The notes under the pieces are model-generated. The model did not search any database. It had not been told where the DNA came from and worked only from the letters and a program-made list of their open reading frames with translations. Source: JBBSHS01 sp038232515 (GTDB taxonomy: Bacteria > Actinomycetota > Acidimicrobiia > Acidimicrobiales > JAUJNH01). Taken from it: a DNA stretch of 36,591 nt. The DNA is taken from positions 1 through 36,591 of the forward strand of contig JBBSHS010000019.1 in the NCBI GenBank assembly GCA_038232515.1, written 5' to 3'. Position numbers and translations under genes: made by a program. Of this stretch, positions 32,271 to 36,591 are shown piece by piece. Positions within the stretch are counted from its first letter, which is position 1. Each line of letters starts with the position of its first letter.

Positions 32271-34651
32271 GCGCCGTCATCCTCCGGGCCCGCGCCGATT
32301 TCCGGGCCTACTGGCGCGCCTGGGTCGGCCTGGCCCTCCTCGTGGGGCTGGCCGGCGGAGCGGTGACGGCGGCCGCCGCCGGGGCCCGGCGCTCGGACAG
32401 CGCCTACCCGCGGTTCCTGGCCGCCACCCGGGCGCCCGACGTCCAGGTCTTCTCCGACCCGGACGACCCCAACTTCGCCCAGATACCCTTCGACCAGCTG
32501 TCCCGGCTCCCCCAGGTGGCCGAGGCGGCCCCGGCGGTGGCCTACGCCGTCGTGGACCCGCCGGACGCCGCCCTCATCGCCGGGCGCGACGAGCGCGTCG
32601 GGCGCTCGGTCCAGCGCCACAAGCTGCTGGCCGGCCGCCAGCCCCGGCCCGAGTCCGCCGACGAGGTGATGGCCAGCTTCACGCTGGCCCGCAGCCACCA
32701 CCTGCGGGTCGGTGGCATCCTCAGCCTAACGATCGCCGTGCCCGGTGGGGACGACCGGTCTCCGGTGACGGTGGCCTTGCGGGTGGTGGGCATCGAGGCG
32801 TCGGCCGGGGAGTTCCCACCCCAGACGGGCACCAGCACCGATCAGGCCTGGACCACGCCCGCTTTCTTCCAGGCCCATGCGGGCGAGCTCAAGATCTACG
32901 ACGCTGCCGCGCTGCGCCTGCGCCGGGGGAGCAGGGACAGCGCCGCCGTGCTGGGCGAGATCCAGCAACTGGCCGGGGGCAGGCCCGCCAACGCCTTCGC
33001 CTCCACCGACCAGTCGGTCAACACCGAGCGGTCGATCCACCTCCAGGCCGTCGCCCTGTGGGCGCTGGCCGCCCTGTTGGCCGTCGCCGCCCTCCTGGTG
33101 ACCGCCCAGCTTCTCATCCGCCAGGCCCACCTGGAGTCGGGTGACGACCCGGCCCTGCGGGCCCTGGGCATGAGCCGGGGCCAGTTGGCGACGGTGGGAA
33201 TGGCGCGGTCGGTGGTCGTCGGGGGGCTGGGCGCCGTGGTGGCGGTCGGGCTGGCGTTCCTGCTGTCGCCCCTCACCCCGGTGGGTTTGGCCCGCACGGC
33301 CGAGCCGGGTCCCGGCTTCGCCCTGGACGCCACCGCCCTGGGGTCGGGGGCCCTGGCCACGTTCGTGCTGGTGACGGCGGCGGCGGCGTGGCCCTCGTGG
33401 CGGGCCGCCACGGCGACCCGAACGGAGCTGCGGGCCTCGGAGACGGGGGGCCGGAACCGGGCGTCGGCCGTGGCCGAGGCGCTGGCCCGGGCGGCGGCAC
33501 CGGTGGCCATGACGACCGGCGTGCGCCTGGCCCTCGAACCAGGCCGGGGCCGGGCGGCGGTGCCCGTGCGCAGCACGGTCATGGGGGCGGTCATCGGGGT
33601 GGTGGCCCTGGCCACCGCGCTGGGCTTCGGGGCCAGCCTGGACCATCTCCTGGCCACACCCCGGCTCTACGGGGTCACCTGGGACGCCCAGGTGGTCAAC
33701 CCGGCCACTGACGACGTCAGCGCCGCCCTCCCCGTCCTGGACCAGGACGGGGACGTGGCCGATGTCTCGTTCGGCTACGCCGGCTTCCCGTTGGTCGTCG
33801 ACGGGGTCAGGGTCGACGGCATCGCCGTGGCACCGGTGCGGGGCGCGTCGCTGGCCCCCACCCCCGTGGAGGGACGGCTCCCGACCGAGCCGGACGAGGT
33901 CATGCTCGGGACCCGGACGATGACCGCTCTGCACGCCCGCATCGGCAGCACGGTCCGGGGCATCCTGGGAGACGCCACCACCGACCCGGTGCCACTGCGG
34001 GTCGTCGGGCGAGCGGTGTTCCCGAGCCTGGGCGACGCCATGGGTCTGGGCCAGGGACTGGCCCTGACGCCGGCCGGCTTCCATTACATGGTGCCCGTGG
34101 GGGGGCCCAAGCCCGACCTCATCCTCGTCCGGTTCCGGAGCGGGGTCGACGCGTCACGGGCCACCTCGGCACTGCAGCGCCGGGTGGCGCCGGTCCGGCT
34201 CGCCGCCCTGGCGCCGGCACGGCCGGTCGACCTGGTCAACTTCGGCCGGGTCCAGAGCTTCCCCCTGGTGCTGGGCGGCTTGATGGGCCTGTTCGCGGCG
34301 GCCACCCTGGCCCACGTGCTGGTGACCTCGATCCGTCGCCGCCGCCGGGACCTGGCCGTGCTCAAGGTCCTGGGCCTGGGCCCGGCCCAGGTGCGGGCCA
34401 CGGTGGCCTGGCAGGCGACCACGCTGGCCCTGGTGGCCGTGGCCGTGGGCGTGCCCCTCGGCGTGGTCGCCGGACGCCTGGTGTGGCGGCTGTTCGCCCA
34501 CCAGCTCGGGATCACGCCCGAGCCGGCCGTGCCCCTCCTGGCCCTCGGGCTGCTGGCCCTGGCCACCATGGTGGTGGCCAACCTGGTGGCGGTGCTGCCC
34601 GGGCGGTCGGCCTCCCGTACCCAGCCTGCCCTTGTACTGAGATCGGAGTGA
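32267..34651 (+). CDS. FtsX-type ABC permease 4 (two-unit)
   Basis: From GTG 32267 the protein has 794 residues. It shares the plan and most sequence of permeases 2 and 3: helix 1 WVGLALLVGLAGGAVTAAAA, AGARRSDSAYPRFLAATRAP, the first extracytoplasmic domain with VVDPPDAALIAGRDERVGRS, central MTTGVRLALEPGRGRAAVPV, and a final RRRRRDLAVLKVLGLGPAQV, ending PALVLRSE. It is slightly more diverged than copies 2 and 3 are from each other. The sensor kinase start follows its stop by only 2 bp, so kinase and permeases are on one transcript. As with the other copies the partner or substrate is unknown; MacB-like mechanotransmission is inferred from the family. Confidence 0.93.
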   Translation: MSAVILRARADFRAYWRAWVGLALLVGLAGGAVTAAAAGARRSDSAYPRFLAATRAPDVQVFSDPDDPNFAQIPFDQLSRLPQVAEAAPAVAYAVVDPPDAALIAGRDERVGRSVQRHKLLAGRQPRPESADEVMASFTLARSHHLRVGGILSLTIAVPGGDDRSPVTVALRVVGIEASAGEFPPQTGTSTDQAWTTPAFFQAHAGELKIYDAAALRLRRGSRDSAAVLGEIQQLAGGRPANAFASTDQSVNTERSIHLQAVALWALAALLAVAALLVTAQLLIRQAHLESGDDPALRALGMSRGQLATVGMARSVVVGGLGAVVAVGLAFLLSPLTPVGLARTAEPGPGFALDATALGSGALATFVLVTAAAAWPSWRAATATRTELRASETGGRNRASAVAEALARAAAPVAMTTGVRLALEPGRGRAAVPVRSTVMGAVIGVVALATALGFGASLDHLLATPRLYGVTWDAQVVNPATDDVSAALPVLDQDGDVADVSFGYAGFPLVVDGVRVDGIAVAPVRGASLAPTPVEGRLPTEPDEVMLGTRTMTALHARIGSTVRGILGDATTDPVPLRVVGRAVFPSLGDAMGLGQGLALTPAGFHYMVPVGGPKPDLILVRFRSGVDASRATSALQRRVAPVRLAALAPARPVDLVNFGRVQSFPLVLGGLMGLFAAATLAHVLVTSIRRRRRDLAVLKVLGLGPAQVRATVAWQATTLALVAVAVGVPLGVVAGRLVWRLFAHQLGITPEPAVPLLALGLLALATMVVANLVAVLPGRSASRTQPALVLRSE

Positions 34652-34653
34652 GC

Positions 34654-36591
34654 ATGGCCACAGCTGTCGCGCCCAGCCTCGAGGACCATCCTGGCGTGCT
34701 GTCCGACGGGCGACGGCGGCCCCGGGGCACACCGGCCCTCGCCGTCGTCGCCCTGGCACTGGCCGGCGCCGGTGTGGTCGTGGCCGTGGCCGTGGGCGGC
34801 GGGAACCGGGCCGCGGACGGCTTGCGGGTGGCGCTGGTGGCATCGTGGAGCCTGGCCGGGCTGGTCATCGCCATACGCCGGCGCGACGAGCGCCTGGGGC
34901 CCATCGTCTTGGCCGCGTCGTCGGTGGCCGGGGCCGCCACCGTGGCCAGCGCCCTGGTGTGGGCCGACCGTCACGGGACGTCGGTCCCGGCCGGCGTGGT
35001 GGCCGTGGCCCGGTTGGTCCTCCCCCTGGCCGTCGCCTGCCTGCCCGCGTTCGGGATGCAGCTGCTACTCAGCCTGCCCGACGGGTCGTGCCGCGTGAGC
35101 CGGGCCGTGGTCCGCTCCGGCTACGCCGTGGGTGTGGTGGTCGGCGTTGTGCTGTGGGCCGGTCGGCCGGCGCTGCCGCTGTGGCCGGTGGGGCTGGAAT
35201 CGCTGGCGGCCCTGACCGTAGGCTTCGCCGGCTCGAACCCGCGCTACCGACTGGCCCGGGGGGCCGAACGCCAGCGCATGCAGTGGTTCGGCTGGGCCGT
35301 GCTGGTGGCCACCGAGGTGACGCTCGTCACCGTGGCCCTTCGGCTCCTGGCCGGTTGGCCTCCGCACGGGGTGGTCGTGGTGGCCGCCGCCACCGTACCG
35401 ATGCCGCTGGCGCTGGCGGTGGCCACGTCGCCGCGGCTGCTGCACGGGATCGACCGCCTGCTGGCCTACACCGTGTCGGTCGTCGGCCTCAGCGGGGTGG
35501 TCGTGGCCGTTTACGTCGTGGTGGTCCTGGGCCTGGGCCGCACGCCCACCGCCCACGAGCGGTCGCTGCTGCTGCTGTCCATGCTGGCGGCAGCGGTGAC
35601 CGCCCTGGTCTTCCTGCCCGCCCGTGACCGCCTGGCCCAGTTCTCCAACCGGCTGGTCTACGGCGAGCGGGAGGCGCCGGACGAGGTGGTGCGCACCTTC
35701 GGGTCGCGGCTGTCCCGGGCCGTCGCCCTGGACGAGCTGCTGTTGCAGGTGGCCGAGTCGCTGCACAATTCGCTGGCCCTGTCCTCGGCCGAGGTGTGGA
35801 CGGGGTCCGGCGGCCGGCTGGAGCGGGTCGTTTCCGTGCCCGACACCCCCTCCGCCCGGCTCTCGCTCTCGCCCGACGAGGAGGCGGTGGTGGCCCGGGC
35901 CGGGGTCAGCGGCTGGGCCTGGGCCAAGGTCTGGATGCCCGAGCTGCTACGGGGCCGCGAGGAGATCCGGCTCCGGGTGGCGCCCGCCGTCCATTCGGGG
36001 CGCCTCCTCGGCCTCATCGTCGCCGTCCGCCCGGCAGACGGCGACCTGTTCCGGTCCGACGACGAGGCCGTGCTGACCGAGCTCGGCCGCCAGCTGGGCC
36101 TGGCCCTTCACAACGTCGCCCTGGACTCGGCCCTCCAGGCCTCGCTCGAGGACGTCCAGCGCCATGCCGACGAGCTCCGGGCGTCGCGGGCCCGGGTCGT
36201 GGCCGCCTCCGACGCCGCCCGGCGCCAGATCGAGCGCAACCTCCACGACGGCGCCCAGCAGCACCTGGTCGCTCTGGCCGTCAACATCCGCCTGGCCCGC
36301 CAGCTCTACGACGTCGACCCCGGCGCCGGCAAGGAGATGCTCGAGCAGGTCGGCCACGACCTGCAGGACGCCGTCCAGGAGCTGCGTTCGCTGGCCCACG
36401 GGATCTACCCGCCCCTCCTCGTCGACCGGGGGCTGGGCGAAGCCCTGTCGGCGGCGGCCGGGAGGTCGGCGCTGCCCACCGAGCCACAGGTGGACGGCAT
36501 CGGACGCTACCCCCAGGACGTCGAGGCCGCCGTGTACTTCTGTTGCCTGGAGGCCTTGCAGAACGCCGGCAAGCACGCCGGCGAGGGCGCC
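34654..36591 (+). CDS. Polytopic sensor histidine kinase, NarL-partner type (truncated by window end)
   Basis: The ATG at 34654 is chosen because GGAG lies 5 bp upstream; a GTG at 34648 overlapping the permease stop is an alternative. The frame is open to the last base, so the 3' end is missing. The 646 visible residues begin with eight or nine membrane helices (ALAVVALALAGAGVVVAVAV through LLLLSMLAAAVTALVFLPA, about 20-325). A GAF-like domain follows (about 345-490), then a HisKA_3 dimerisation domain with phospho-acceptor H531 in ERNLHDGAQQHL and the start of the HATPase (CCLEALQNAGKHA, N-box). HisKA_3 kinases pair with NarL-type receivers, and the cyclase at 22988 carries exactly such a receiver in the same operon. 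That pairing is inference. Confidence 0.9.
   Translation, partial: MATAVAPSLEDHPGVLSDGRRRPRGTPALAVVALALAGAGVVVAVAVGGGNRAADGLRVALVASWSLAGLVIAIRRRDERLGPIVLAASSVAGAATVASALVWADRHGTSVPAGVVAVARLVLPLAVACLPAFGMQLLLSLPDGSCRVSRAVVRSGYAVGVVVGVVLWAGRPALPLWPVGLESLAALTVGFAGSNPRYRLARGAERQRMQWFGWAVLVATEVTLVTVALRLLAGWPPHGVVVVAAATVPMPLALAVATSPRLLHGIDRLLAYTVSVVGLSGVVVAVYVVVVLGLGRTPTAHERSLLLLSMLAAAVTALVFLPARDRLAQFSNRLVYGEREAPDEVVRTFGSRLSRAVALDELLLQVAESLHNSLALSSAEVWTGSGGRLERVVSVPDTPSARLSLSPDEEAVVARAGVSGWAWAKVWMPELLRGREEIRLRVAPAVHSGRLLGLIVAVRPADGDLFRSDDEAVLTELGRQLGLALHNVALDSALQASLEDVQRHADELRASRARVVAASDAARRQIERNLHDGAQQHLVALAVNIRLARQLYDVDPGAGKEMLEQVGHDLQDAVQELRSLAHGIYPPLLVDRGLGEALSAAAGRSALPTEPQVDGIGRYPQDVEAAVYFCCLEALQNAGKHAGEGA

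Overview
The window is very GC-rich, uses many GTG starts, has 4-bp ATGA/GTGA gene overlaps, and shows TANNNT -10 boxes placed right at start codons (leaderless genes). With a CtpI-like P-type ATPase and long two-unit FtsX permeases, this points to a high-GC actinobacterium. A deep lineage such as Acidimicrobiia is plausible, but that is inference; no rRNA or other marker fixes it.

Layout. (1) 1-2100 is an accessory patch: the end of a PIN-domain toxin gene, a 3' fragment of tRNA-Arg(ACG) that looks like an integration site, a nested inverted repeat beside it, and an intact VapBC-type toxin-antitoxin pair on the minus strand. (2) 2802-3377 is a hemerythrin-like protein. (3) 3343-8677 (minus) is a likely three-gene operon: a two-TM protein, a 1504-residue type II (PEGLP) P-type ATPase and a small glycine-rich membrane protein whose end looks frameshifted. 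(4) 8714-10163 holds a small Ala-rich protein, a stretch with several stable hairpins and a multi-TM protein with a channel-like re-entrant segment. (5) 10369-13012 is a secreted Pro/Thr-rich protein convergent with an OmpR-type two-component system. (6) 13274-15166 is a secreted protein ending in eight SIPGxG repeats, a strong terminator, a possible leaderless 33-codon leader ORF and a metallo-beta-lactamase-fold hydrolase.

(7) 15139-36591 is the most interesting part. On the minus strand lie an FtsX-type permease (frameshifted), a cyclic-nucleotide-binding protein, a second FtsX-type permease (frameshifted) and an FAD-dependent phytoene-desaturase-like oxidoreductase. Divergently, on the plus strand, a tightly coupled operon encodes a receiver/LuxR-like HTH/class III cyclase fusion, one MacB/LolD-type ATPase, four consecutive two-unit FtsX permeases (three of them close tandem copies) and a NarL-type sensor histidine kinase that runs off the window end. 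Two copies of a palindromic 71-bp repeat, each next to a second hairpin repeat, sit in the two intergenic regions beside the first minus-strand permease.

How it may work together (inference): the membrane histidine kinase would phosphorylate the receiver of the cyclase, the cyclase would make cAMP, and the cyclic-nucleotide-binding protein would read it. A single ATPase would power several FtsX permeases. The genes thus look like one signalling-plus-transport locus with sensor, second-messenger writer, reader and a family of mechanotransmission or export permeases.
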